From assembly GCF_900475415.1 (NCBI RefSeq), contig NZ_LS483388.1:1722001-1786000 (forward strand): 64,000 bases of DNA. Reading direction: 5' to 3'. Both the position numbers and the translations under genes were made by a program. Under the pieces are notes generated by a model. The model was not told the origin of the DNA. It ran no database searches and saw only the letters and a program-made list of their open reading frames with translations. Shown here piece by piece: positions 20,191 through 28,430 of the stretch (its first letter is position 1; the number at the start of each line of letters is the position of its first letter). This DNA comes from Streptococcus porcinus. Its GTDB lineage: Bacteria > Bacillota > Bacilli > Lactobacillales > Streptococcaceae.

Positions 20191-23011
20191 GTAATTTCAT
20201 TTGTAAATAATGTCCTGTATAGCTTTCTTTGACCTTAGCTACTTCTTCTGGTGTACCAGTGGCAATAACTTGGCCGCCACCTACACCACCTTCTGGACCT
20301 AGATCAATGATATGATCTGCTGACTTAATAACATCCAAGTTATGCTCAATTACTAAAACAGTATTACCATCATCTACAAATCGTTCCAGCACTGTTAACA
20401 GTCGTGCAATATCATCAGTATGCAAGCCTGTTGTTGGCTCATCTAAGATATAAAGGCTCTTACCTGTTGAACGCTTGTGAAGCTCACTAGCTAATTTCAT
20501 CCGTTGGGCTTCCCCTCCTGACAGTGTCGTAGCAGGTTGCCCCAAAGTCACATAACCTAGTCCAACATCTTTAATAGTTTGAATCTTACGGGCAATTTTA
20601 GGAATTGCTGCGAAAAATTCTAAAGCATCATCTACGGTCATATCTAATATTTCAGCAATATTTTTGTCTTTATAATGAACTTCTAAGGTTTCAGAATTAT
20701 AACGACGTCCATGACATACTTCACATGGAACGTAAACATCAGGGAGAAAGTGCATTTCAATTTTAATAATACCATCTCCTGAGCATGCTTCGCAACGACC
20801 ACCTTTAACATTAAATGAGAAGCGACCTTTCTTATAACCACGGATTTTAGCTTCATTAGTTTGAGCAAAAAGATCACGAATGTCATCGAAAACACCTGTA
20901 TAAGTTGCTGGATTTGAGCGAGGAGTTCTTCCAATTGGGCTTTGATCAATATCAATTAAACGATCAATATGCTCAATCCCTTCAAAAGAGTTATGTTTGC
21001 CAGGTTTCTCGGAATTTCGATTAAGGTGTTGAGCAACCACTTTTTTCAAAATACTATTAATCAGTGTTGATTTTCCAGAGCCAGATACACCTGTTACGGC
21101 AATAAATTTCCCTAGTGGAAAACGAACATTTATATTCTGTAAATTATTTTCACTTGCTCCTTTAATCTCTAGGAAACGTCCATTTCCTCGGCGTCGTTCT
21201 AACGGTACAGGAATTGCTTTTTTACCAGATAAATATTGTCCCGTAATCGATTTTTTATTCTTAGCAACTTGGTTTGGAGTTCCTGAGGCAATAATTTGTC
21301 CCCCAAATTCACCTGCCCCAGGACCCACGTCAATCAACCAATCTGCCTGCATCATAGTATCTTCATCATGCTCTACAACAATTAATGTATTACCTAAGTC
21401 ACGCATCTTTTTTAAACTATCAATCAGGCGGTCATTATCACGCTGATGTAGACCAATTGAAGGCTCATCAAGGATATAAAGAACTCCTGATAAGTTGGAC
21501 CCGATTTGCGTTGCAAGACGAATTCGTTGACTTTCACCTCCCGACAAGGTGCCCGAAGCACGAGAAAGAGTTAGATAGTTTAAACCGACATTATTTAAAA
21601 AGGTTAAACGATCATGAATCTCTTTAAGTATCGGTTTAGCAATTGTGCTCTCATTTTCAGAAAGAATTAACCCTTCCAAGAGTTCCAAGTGATCAGCAAT
21701 AGATAGTTCTGAAATTTGACCAATGTTTGGTCCATCTTGACCACCGACTCGAACACATAAGGCTTGATCATTTAGACGATAGCCATGACAAGTTGTGCAA
21801 GTTAATGCGTTCATATAAGCCCGCATCACATTTCGAGTATATTCACTATTTGTTTCATGGTACCGACGATTAATGTTTGCTACGACACCTTCAAAAGGAA
21901 TGTCAATGTTCCGCTCTCCACCAAAATCATTAACATAATGAAAATGAAATTCACGATCACCCGAACCATACAAAATCAAATCCTTATCAGCTTCAGATAA
22001 ATCTTGATAAGGTTTATCCATATCAACTCCAAAGGTAGCCATCGCCTGCTCAAGCATCGTTGGGTAATAATTAGATGAAATTGGATTCCAAGGAGCAAGT
22101 GCCCCCTCACGTAGTGTTTTACTCGGATCTGGAATAACTAGGTCTAAATCCACTTCTAATTTAATCCCCAATCCATCACAGGTTGGACAAGAGCCAAACG
22201 GTGCATTGAAAGAGAAAAGACGAGGCTCTAATTCTGGTACAGTAAAACCACAAATCGGACAAGAATAGTGTTCTGAAAACTGGAGTTCATGACCATCCAT
22301 AGTGTCAATAATAAGATAGCCATCTCCCAGTCGTAAGGCAGCTTCGATAGAATCAAATAAGCGACTACGAATACCTTCCTTGTTGACTAACCGATCAATA
22401 ACAACTTCTATATCATGCATTTTGCTTTTAGACAATTCGGGAACTTCCGAAATATCGTAAATGTCCCCATCAACTCGAACTCGAACGTAACCATCTTTTT
22501 GAATTTTTTCAAAAACTGTTTTATGTTGCCCCTTCTTACGACGAATAATCGGAGACAAGATTTGCATCCTCGTCCGTTCTGGCAAGCCCAAAACTTGTTC
22601 CACGATTTGCTCAACAGATGAAGCAGTTATCGCACCATGCCCATTGATGCAGTAGGGCGTTCCTACACGCGCATACAAAAGCCTCAAGTAGTCATTAATT
22701 TCCGTAACAGTACCAACTGTCGAACGTGGATTCTTGCTAGTTGTTTTTTGATCAATAGAAATAGCTGGACTAAGACCATCAATGGAGTCAACATCAGGTT
22801 TTTCCATGTTACCTAAAAATTGCCGAGCGTAGGCTGATAAGCTCTCTACGTAGCGACGTTGTCCCTCAGCATAGATGGTGTCAAACGCCAAACTGGACTT
22901 CCCTGACCCAGACAGTCCTGTAACGACAACAAGTTTATCCCTAGGAATCTCTACGTCTATATTTTTTAAATTGTGAGCTCGCGCTCCATGAATAATTAAC
23001 TTATCTTGCAT
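20186..23011 (-). CDS. uvrA: Excinuclease ABC subunit UvrA
   Basis: Damage-recognition ATPase of nucleotide excision repair. Two ABC modules are visible, each with Walker A (GLSGSGKSS and GVSGSGKST), signature ([12 protein letters not shown] and [12 protein letters not shown]), and zinc fingers (CPICGF...CPTC and CEACSGDG...CEVC). The open frame reaches 23044 at a TTG, but the ATG at 23011 gives 941 residues starting [17 protein letters not shown], the usual length and start. The Shine-Dalgarno sequence there is poor. Confidence 0.95.
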   Translation of the reverse strand: MQDKLIIHGARAHNLKNIDVEIPRDKLVVVTGLSGSGKSSLAFDTIYAEGQRRYVESLSAYARQFLGNMEKPDVDSIDGLSPAISIDQKTTSKNPRSTVGTVTEINDYLRLLYARVGTPYCINGHGAITASSVEQIVEQVLGLPERTRMQILSPIIRRKKGQHKTVFEKIQKDGYVRVRVDGDIYDISEVPELSKSKMHDIEVVIDRLVNKEGIRSRLFDSIEAALRLGDGYLIIDTMDGHELQFSEHYSCPICGFTVPELEPRLFSFNAPFGSCPTCDGLGIKLEVDLDLVIPDPSKTLREGALAPWNPISSNYYPTMLEQAMATFGVDMDKPYQDLSEADKDLILYGSGDREFHFHYVNDFGGERNIDIPFEGVVANINRRYHETNSEYTRNVMRAYMNALTCTTCHGYRLNDQALCVRVGGQDGPNIGQISELSIADHLELLEGLILSENESTIAKPILKEIHDRLTFLNNVGLNYLTLSRASGTLSGGESQRIRLATQIGSNLSGVLYILDEPSIGLHQRDNDRLIDSLKKMRDLGNTLIVVEHDEDTMMQADWLIDVGPGAGEFGGQIIASGTPNQVAKNKKSITGQYLSGKKAIPVPLERRRGNGRFLEIKGASENNLQNINVRFPLGKFIAVTGVSGSGKSTLINSILKKVVAQHLNRNSEKPGKHNSFEGIEHIDRLIDIDQSPIGRTPRSNPATYTGVFDDIRDLFAQTNEAKIRGYKKGRFSFNVKGGRCEACSGDGIIKIEMHFLPDVYVPCEVCHGRRYNSETLEVHYKDKNIAEILDMTVDDALEFFAAIPKIARKIQTIKDVGLGYVTLGQPATTLSGGEAQRMKLASELHKRSTGKSLYILDEPTTGLHTDDIARLLTVLERFVDDGNTVLVIEHNLDVIKSADHIIDLGPEGGVGGGQVIATGTPEEVAKVKESYTGHYLQMKLQ

Positions 23012-23104
23012 ATGGTTCTTAACCAATCTTCTTTCTGATAACAATTTTCTATATTATAACAAAATTTTCTAATATTCAGTTGTCCCAAACTTGATCATTT
23101 ATAG

Positions 23105-23110
23105 TATAAT
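23105..23110 (+). promoter_or_regulatory. -10 box of the corA leader transcript
   Basis: TATAAT at 23105-23110 with a TTGTCC about 19 nt upstream. It would give a leader of about 115 nt before corA, containing a 24-codon ORF. Confidence 0.5.
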
Positions 23111-23141
23111 AGGTTAGTATTTAATTATAATTAGGGGTATT

Positions 23142-23216
23142 ATGTGTTACCATTTGTTTTCATGGCTTTTCAAGTGTTTTTCACATCATCTTCCTAAGTT
23201 AATAGACTATCATTAA
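23142..23216 (+). CDS. Possible 24-residue leader ORF upstream of corA
   Basis: ATG preceded by AGGGG at 5-7 nt, followed by 24 sense codons and TAA. The peptide begins MCYHLFSWLFKCF and contains two Cys and four His, some in the pair HH. It ends 15 nt before the corA ATG, just ahead of the corA SD (GGAGGG). Size and position suit a regulatory leader peptide, but no homologue is known to me. It may be fortuitous. Confidence 0.4.
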   Translation: MCYHLFSWLFKCFSHHLPKLIDYH

Positions 23217-23231
23217 AAAGGAGGGCTTGTC

Positions 23232-24176
23232 ATGAAACAAATGTTTCTTTCATCAGCAATTGAATTCAAAGAAATTGAAACATTCGAGCCAGGGGCTTGG
23301 ATTAAACTGGTGAACCCCTCCCAGGAAGAGTCTATTGAGGTTGCTGATCAATTTAACATTGACATCGAAGACTTGAGAGCTCCGTTGGATATTGAAGAAA
23401 CATCCCGTATCGCTGTTGAAGATGACTATACTTTAATCATCGTTGACGTCCCAACATACGAAGAACGCAATAGTAAGAGTTATTATGTCACCGTCCCACT
23501 GGGAATAATTGTTACCGAGCAAGCAGTGATTACAACTTGTCTTCAGGAGTTAACTTTATTTGACCATTTTCATAACAAGCGGGTGAAAAATTTCTATACC
23601 TTTATGAAAACGCGTTTCGTTTTTCAAATTTTATATCGCAATGCTGAGCTATTTCTTACTGCACTCCGTACGATTGATCGTCAAAGTGATCGCTTAGAAG
23701 CACAGCTTGAGAAGGCAACTCGTAACGAAGAACTTGTTGATATGATGGAACTTGAAAAATCCATCGTCTACTTGAAAGCCTCTTTGAAATTCAATGAGCG
23801 CATTGTCAAAAAACTATCCAGTTCTACTTCTTCTTTAAAGAAATACATCGAAGATGAAGATTTACTGGAGGATACACTGATTGAAACGCAGCAGGCCATT
23901 GAAATGGCTGGCATCTATGAAAATGTCTTAAATGCTATGACCGAGACAACAGCTTCTATCATCAATAACAATCAGAATACTATCATGAAAACCTTGGCTT
24001 TAATGACCATGACTTTGGATATTCCAACTGTTATTTTCTCGGCCTATGGTATGAACTTTCAGAATAACTGGATGCCCTTTAATGATTTAGAGCATGGTTT
24101 CTATCTCATTGTTCTGATTGCTGCTTTAGGATCATCTGGCGTTATCATCTATTTCTTAAGGAAAAAATGGTTTTAA
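23232..24176 (+). CDS. corA: CorA-family magnesium/divalent cation channel
   Basis: 314 residues. The N-terminal cytoplasmic alpha/beta domain and long stalk helix are followed by two C-terminal membrane helices. The selectivity signature YGMNF is at 272-276. A long basic-acidic helical stalk (about 140-250) fits the pentameric CorA funnel. Strong SD (AAGGAGGG) precedes the ATG. It is preceded by a leader with a short ORF. Substrate could be Mg2+, Co2+ or Ni2+. Confidence 0.92.
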   Translation: MKQMFLSSAIEFKEIETFEPGAWIKLVNPSQEESIEVADQFNIDIEDLRAPLDIEETSRIAVEDDYTLIIVDVPTYEERNSKSYYVTVPLGIIVTEQAVITTCLQELTLFDHFHNKRVKNFYTFMKTRFVFQILYRNAELFLTALRTIDRQSDRLEAQLEKATRNEELVDMMELEKSIVYLKASLKFNERIVKKLSSSTSSLKKYIEDEDLLEDTLIETQQAIEMAGIYENVLNAMTETTASIINNNQNTIMKTLALMTMTLDIPTVIFSAYGMNFQNNWMPFNDLEHGFYLIVLIAALGSSGVIIYFLRKKWF

Positions 24177-24290
24177 GCGAGTAATTCCTAAGATTACTAA
24201 GGTTGCTCTGCTAGTTTTATTATCTAAAACATTATAAGCAAACACCTTTTCACAATATTATTTTAATTTAGACTACTCTAAGGAGACCCC

Positions 24291-24959
24291 ATGGATTTTC
24301 AACAACTAACCAAAAAGAATCAAGAATTTATTCATATTGCTACTAACCGTTTAATTCAAGATGGCAAATCTGATCAAGAAATTAAAGACATTTTAGAAGA
24401 AACAGTTCCTACGATTCTTGAAAGACAAAGACAAGGGATCCCAGCTCGCACCTTTTTAGGTGCTCCAACTGCTTGGGCGGCTTCCTTTACTGAAAAAACA
24501 GGAACAAAAACTGGCAAAAAAGTTGAAGAAGCTGCAAAAAATACCAATCCTTGGTTAATGTGGTTAGATACTTCATTAATCTTTATTGGAATTGTCGCCC
24601 TTTTAAATGGGATGATGACATTCTTTAATCCAGCCACTAAGGCTAATGGAACAGGATTACTTTCCTTACTAGCCCTAGGTTTTGGTGGGGGAGCTTCTAT
24701 GTATGCCACTTATTATTTTGTCTACCGTCATATGAATAAACCAAAAAGCCAACGACCAGGATGGATTAAAATCATTGGAGCTCTTGGATTAGCAATGTTA
24801 ATCTGGGTAAGTCTTTATACTGCAACTGCCTACCTACCACAAACACTTAACCCTCAGTTACCACCTCTTGTTTTACTTGTGTTAGGAGCACTTGCAATTG
24901 CCCTTCGCTATTACCTCAAAAGAAAATATAATGTCCAAAACGCTATGTCAGCGCGCTAA
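24291..24959 (+). CDS. DUF1129-family membrane protein
   Basis: 222 residues. A soluble helical N-terminal part (1-80, rich in Lys/Gln) is followed by four predicted membrane helices (about 92-113, 120-143, 159-181, 190-207) and a basic tail, the form of the DUF1129 family, common in streptococci and of unknown function. The sequence contains PARTFLGAPTAWA, conserved in the family as I know it. SD AAGGAG. Stands alone after corA. Confidence 0.8.
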   Translation: MDFQQLTKKNQEFIHIATNRLIQDGKSDQEIKDILEETVPTILERQRQGIPARTFLGAPTAWAASFTEKTGTKTGKKVEEAAKNTNPWLMWLDTSLIFIGIVALLNGMMTFFNPATKANGTGLLSLLALGFGGGASMYATYYFVYRHMNKPKSQRPGWIKIIGALGLAMLIWVSLYTATAYLPQTLNPQLPPLVLLVLGALAIALRYYLKRKYNVQNAMSAR

Positions 24960-24991
24960 ATTGGAAAAACTAGTTTGCTTGTTCTACTAAA

Positions 24992-25017
24992 GACAAATAG
25001 GTTCTAAAACCTGTTTG
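24992..25017 (+). terminator. Terminator after DUF1129 gene
   Basis: Stem AAATAGGTT / AACCTGTTT with one mismatch and a short loop, followed by CTTTTCTTTT. The following 160 bp up to the rpsR terminator hold nothing recognisable. Confidence 0.5.
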
Positions 25018-25180
25018 CCTTTTCTTTTACCATAAATTTAAAAAGGTGACAAGTTTTGATAATTTCCTCTTCACCTAGTATCAGTGACAAAAAGGTCTCA
25101 ACCTTACTACAACTTTATTCCTATTTATTAGGCACATCAAAAACCTCTCTGACTTAACTCGCTCTTCAATATTTAAGTAC

Positions 25181-25208
25181 AAAAAAAGACCCAAAGGGTC
25201 TTTTTTTT
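25181..25208. terminator. Terminator of the rpsF-ssb-rpsR operon
   Basis: AAAAAAAGACCC / GGGTCTTTTTTTT perfect hairpin with a 3-nt loop, overlapping the rpsR stop region. On the minus strand the T-run is formed by the left A-tract. Confidence 0.85.
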
Positions 25209-25446
25209 AATCTTCGTTTACGTAAGGCATAAGTGCCATAACACGAGCACGTTTGATTGCTGTGGTTACTTTACGTTGGTTTTTAGCTGAAGTTCCTGTT
25301 ACACGACGAGGAAGAATTTTCCCACGTTCTGACACGAAACGGCTAAGAAGTTCAGTATCTTTGTAATCAACATATTCAATTTTGTTAGCTGCGATGAAGT
25401 CAACTTTTTTACGGCGTTTGAATCCGCCACGACGTTGTTGAGCCAT
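25207..25446 (-). CDS. rpsR: 30S ribosomal protein S18
   Basis: 79 residues, basic, normal length. Binds the central domain of 16S rRNA with S6. The order rpsF-ssb-rpsR on the minus strand is the standard firmicute operon. SD AAGGAG. Confidence 0.97.
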
Positions 25447-25589
25447 GTTTTTTCTCCTTTATAAATTCTGATGTTTAGGGCAATTATGATTTCGAAGTAT
25501 CTATAGAAAAAAGCTTTCATTTAGTTACTTTCTACTATCAGTAACGAACCCGAACTCGAATAATTTCTTATTCGTACAAACCCATTTTT

Positions 25590-26081
25590 TTAGAATGGCA
25601 GATCGTCATCTGAAATTTCCATTGGGTTTGAATTACCAAATGGACTTTCATCTCGACCAAAGTTAGGTGTTTGTTGAGAAGGAGCAGAATAATTACTATT
25701 AGTTGATGCGTTATTAAAACCACCACTATTATAAGAATTAGATGAGCCACCTTCACGTGTAGCACGGCTTTCCAACATTTGGAAATTATCCGCAACCACT
25801 TCCGTTACGTAAACACGTTGCCCTTGTTGATTTTCATAATTACGAGTCTGAATACGACCAGTAATTCCGATTAAAGCACCTTTTTTTGCCCAATTCGCTA
25901 AATTTTCAGCAGGTTGGCGCCAGATAACACAGTTAATGAAATCTGCTTCACGCTCCCCATTTTGGCTCTTGAAAGTGCGATTGACAGCAAGGGTAAAAGT
26001 AGCTACTGCTACTTGGTTTGGGGTATAACGGAGCTCTGCATCTTTGGTCATGCGACCAACTAGTACTACATTATTAATCAT
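25590..26081 (-). CDS. ssb: Single-stranded DNA-binding protein SSB
   Basis: 163 residues: OB fold (1-110, with [18 protein letters not shown]), a Gly/Asn/Ser-rich flexible linker, and the acidic protein-interaction tip [13 protein letters not shown] (here EISDDDLPF). It coats single-stranded DNA and recruits repair and replication enzymes. Middle gene of rpsF-ssb-rpsR. The 140-bp gap to rpsR contains no other gene. Confidence 0.96.
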   Translation of the reverse strand: MINNVVLVGRMTKDAELRYTPNQVAVATFTLAVNRTFKSQNGEREADFINCVIWRQPAENLANWAKKGALIGITGRIQTRNYENQQGQRVYVTEVVADNFQMLESRATREGGSSNSYNSGGFNNASTNSNYSAPSQQTPNFGRDESPFGNSNPMEISDDDLPF

Positions 26082-26104
26082 AAACTACCTTCTTACTGCT
26101 TGTC

Positions 26105-26395
26105 TTAAGCGTCAAGTTTAACGATCATGTGACGAAGAATGTCACCGTTGATTTTTGAAAGACGATCAAACTCATTAAGAGCTGTTGCTTCTTCAGATTC
26201 AACGTTAACGATATGGTAAAGTCCTTCACGGAAATCATTGATTTCGTATGCAAGACGACGTTTTTCCCAATCTTTTGATTCAACGATTGTAGCACCGTTG
26301 TCAGTTAAGATAGAGTCAAAGCGTGATACCAAAGCGTTTTTCGCTTCTTCTTCAATGTTTGGACGAATGATATAAAGAATTTCGTATTTAGCCAT
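26105..26395 (-). CDS. rpsF: 30S ribosomal protein S6
   Basis: 96 residues with the S6 ferredoxin-like fold ([18 protein letters not shown]). Partner of S18 in the ribosome. First gene of rpsF-ssb-rpsR, with a very strong SD (AGGAGG) and a consensus promoter 75 bp upstream. Confidence 0.97.
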   Translation of the reverse strand: MAKYEILYIIRPNIEEEAKNALVSRFDSILTDNGATIVESKDWEKRRLAYEINDFREGLYHIVNVESEEATALNEFDRLSKINGDILRHMIVKLDA

Positions 26396-26422
26396 TGATA
26401 TTTTCCTCCTTTTGGTCTAATG

Positions 26423-26444
26423 ACCTACATCTCATGATGCAGGT
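26423..26444 (-). promoter_or_regulatory. Hairpin in rpsF leader (candidate S6:S18 autoregulatory site)
   Basis: In the rpsF 5' leader the minus strand forms a 9-bp stem ACCTGCATC / GATGTAGGT with loop ATGA, just upstream of the SD. Leaders bound by the S6:S18 complex are known for rpsF in several phyla; whether this stem is that motif I cannot confirm. Confidence 0.4.
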
Positions 26445-26469
26445 AAGTGAGGGATGCTCACAGACTACT

Positions 26470-26498
26470 ATTATACAGGAGACTTAACCTAAAATCAA
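26470..26498 (-). promoter_or_regulatory. rpsF operon promoter
   Basis: Minus strand TTGATT (26493-26498), 17 nt, TATAAT (26470-26475): near-consensus sigma-A promoter fitting a ribosomal protein operon. The rest of the 374-bp gap up to mutY holds no gene. Confidence 0.8.
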
Positions 26499-26701
26499 GG
26501 AAAATTTGTTTTTTTATTATCTCTTACTGGCAGTCTCTCTTCTACAAGAATGTCATAAGGAGTTACGTTTTTCATCCTTTTCAATGATCCATGAACTTTA
26601 CATTGAATCGCACCCTTAATCTAATTTACCCCACAGGCTAAGTTGTCTCCACTTTTGTATCATGTAAATGAAATAACAATCTATTTTATAACACTCAAAA
26701 T

Positions 26702-26745
26702 AAAAAAGAAGAAAAGGATGAGAAACATCTTTTCCTTATTTTTTT
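26702..26745 (+). terminator. Imperfect hairpin with T-run upstream of mutY
   Basis: AAGAAAAGGATG pairs imperfectly with CATCTTTTCCTT, followed by T7. It looks like a plus-strand terminator, but no plus-strand gene precedes it for 1.7 kb. Confidence 0.35.
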
Positions 26746-26754
26746 AATAGCCTA

Positions 26755-26769
26755 TGTTACAATAACAAC
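26755..26769 (+). promoter_or_regulatory. Extended -10 promoter directly at the mutY start
   Basis: TG at 26755, one base, TACAAT (26758-26763), then six bases to the ATG at 26770. No Shine-Dalgarno sequence lies upstream of the ATG, so the transcript probably begins at or next to the start codon. Confidence 0.5.
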
Positions 26770-27912
26770 ATGATTGATTTAAAAGATTATGGTATTGATA
26801 TATGGCCAGAAGATAAAATCGCTGATTTTCGTCGCACTTTATTGAACTGGTATGACCAAGAAAAAAGGGATTTGCCTTGGCGCCGAACCAAAAACCCTTA
26901 TCACATCTGGGTTTCAGAAATTATGTTACAGCAGACTCAAGTTCAGACAGTTATCCCTTACTATCACCGTTTTCTAGACCAGTTCCCAACTGTTGCTGAA
27001 TTGGCAGTGGCTAACGAAGAGCGCCTTCTCAAGGCTTGGGAAGGATTAGGCTATTACTCCCGCGTACGAAATATGCAGAAGGCTGCGCAACAAATCATGA
27101 CTTCCTTTAAAGGTAATTTCCCCTCAACTTATCAAGAAATAACCCAATTAAAAGGAATCGGCCCTTACACTGCCGGAGCTATTGCTAGTATTGCCTTTAA
27201 CTTACCACAACCAGCTGTTGATGGTAATGTGATGCGAGTCATGGCCCGCCTTTTTGAAGTAGATTACGATATTGGAGACCCTAAGAACCGCAAGATTTTT
27301 CAATCTTTGATGGAAAAATTAATTGATCCTGAACGTCCTGGAGACTTCAACCAAGCTCTTATGGATCTGGGCACAGATATCGAATCCGCTAAAAACCCTA
27401 GACCAGATGAGTCCCCTATCCGCTTTTTTTGCGCAGCTTATCTCCATGGAACCTATAACAAATATCCAATTAAAAAACCTAAGAAAAAACCACGTCCTAT
27501 TGAGATCCAAGCATTTATTATCCAAGATGAAGATGGACGGTTTTTAATTGAAAAAAATAATCAAGGACGACTTTTAGGAGGCTTTTGGTCATTTCCAATT
27601 TTGGAGACCAATTTTATTGGCCAACAGCTTGACCTTTTTTCAGAACAACAGACTATTTTAGAACGCTGTTCAAAAACAGCTACTTTCGAAGAGAGTTACG
27701 GATTAGCTATTACTTGGTCTACGCAAAGCTTTCCTTTAGTCAAACACACCTTTAGCCATCAAAAATGGACTATCTCTTTAACTGAAGGGAAAGTTATAAA
27801 AACTTCCCCTATTCACGAACGCACAGTTGCTTGGGTCACCTTAGATGAAATGGCTAGCTACCCGATGGCTACACCACAAAAGAAAATACTCGAGACTTAC
27901 CTGAATACTTAA
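26770..27912 (+). CDS. mutY: A/G-specific adenine glycosylase MutY (no Fe-S cluster motif)
   Basis: Removes adenine mispaired with 8-oxoguanine. 380 residues: helix-hairpin-helix GPD domain with SEIMLQQTQV (catalytic Glu), LKGIGPYTAGAI and PAVDGNVMRV (catalytic Asp), then a NUDIX-like C-terminal domain (from about 245) for 8-oxoG recognition. The [4Fe-4S] loop normally carrying Cys-X6-Cys-X2-Cys-X5-Cys is replaced by DLGTDIESAKNPRPDESP with none of the first three cysteines. Clusterless MutYs are known in lactic acid bacteria. No SD before the ATG. Confidence 0.93.
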   Translation: MIDLKDYGIDIWPEDKIADFRRTLLNWYDQEKRDLPWRRTKNPYHIWVSEIMLQQTQVQTVIPYYHRFLDQFPTVAELAVANEERLLKAWEGLGYYSRVRNMQKAAQQIMTSFKGNFPSTYQEITQLKGIGPYTAGAIASIAFNLPQPAVDGNVMRVMARLFEVDYDIGDPKNRKIFQSLMEKLIDPERPGDFNQALMDLGTDIESAKNPRPDESPIRFFCAAYLHGTYNKYPIKKPKKKPRPIEIQAFIIQDEDGRFLIEKNNQGRLLGGFWSFPILETNFIGQQLDLFSEQQTILERCSKTATFEESYGLAITWSTQSFPLVKHTFSHQKWTISLTEGKVIKTSPIHERTVAWVTLDEMASYPMATPQKKILETYLNT

Positions 27913-27940
27913 GTCTTACCTGAATACTTAAGTCTTACCT
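27896..27940 (+). repeat. 19-bp tandem duplication across the mutY stop codon
   Basis: Unit CTTACCTGAATACTTAAGT occurs twice head to tail (27896-27914, 27915-27933) with a further 7-base partial copy. The first copy contains the mutY stop. It looks like a recent slippage duplication. Confidence 0.85.
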
Positions 27941-27970
27941 CTTCTCATTTTTTGTATTTATAACAGAACT

Positions 27971-28000
27971 AAAAAAACTTCCCATTAGGGAAGTTTTTTT
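27971..28000. terminator. Bidirectional terminator, mutY / trxA
   Basis: AAAAAAACTTCCC / GGGAAGTTTTTTT stem with loop ATTA between the convergent genes. Confidence 0.88.
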
Positions 28001-28313
28001 ATGAAAGCTCAGCAATAATAGCTTTAATTTGATCTTTTGTATGAACACCTGCTACTTGTTTCACAACTTGTCCGTCTTTTTTGAACAAGAGTGTCGGAAT
28101 AGACATTATGCCAAATTCACTTGCAGTATTTGGATTTTCATCAACATCCATTTTAAAGATTTTGATATCCTCTTCATCCAATTCCTCAGATAATTGTTCA
28201 ATAATTGGCGCCTGCATCAAGCATGGACCACACCAAGTTGCCCAGAAATCAATAAGAACCAAACCTTCTTTTGTTTCTGATTCAAATGTTGCATCGGTAA
28301 CGATTTGTGTCAT
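27999..28313 (-). CDS. trxA: Thioredoxin
   Basis: 104-residue cytoplasmic disulfide reductase with the active site WCGPC at 27-31 and the cis-proline segment SIPTLL near residue 75. Normal length, no signal peptide. Follows mutS2 on the same strand after 118 bp; a separate promoter is possible. Confidence 0.95.
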   Translation of the reverse strand: MTQIVTDATFESETKEGLVLIDFWATWCGPCLMQAPIIEQLSEELDEEDIKIFKMDVDENPNTASEFGIMSIPTLLFKKDGQVVKQVAGVHTKDQIKAIIAELS

Positions 28314-28430
28314 AATATGTCTCCGTTTCTTCTAAATCATATGTTTATTTTAGGGCAATTCTAAGCATAAAGCAAGCATCTGCTACGATGACTCAGAAAG
28401 CATGGGTAAAACAGTTGTAACTTGTCGTCG

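Noticed and set aside
20683..20955. 90-codon frame inside uvrA
   Set aside because: Same-strand shadow of uvrA in another frame, without SD or recognisable domain.
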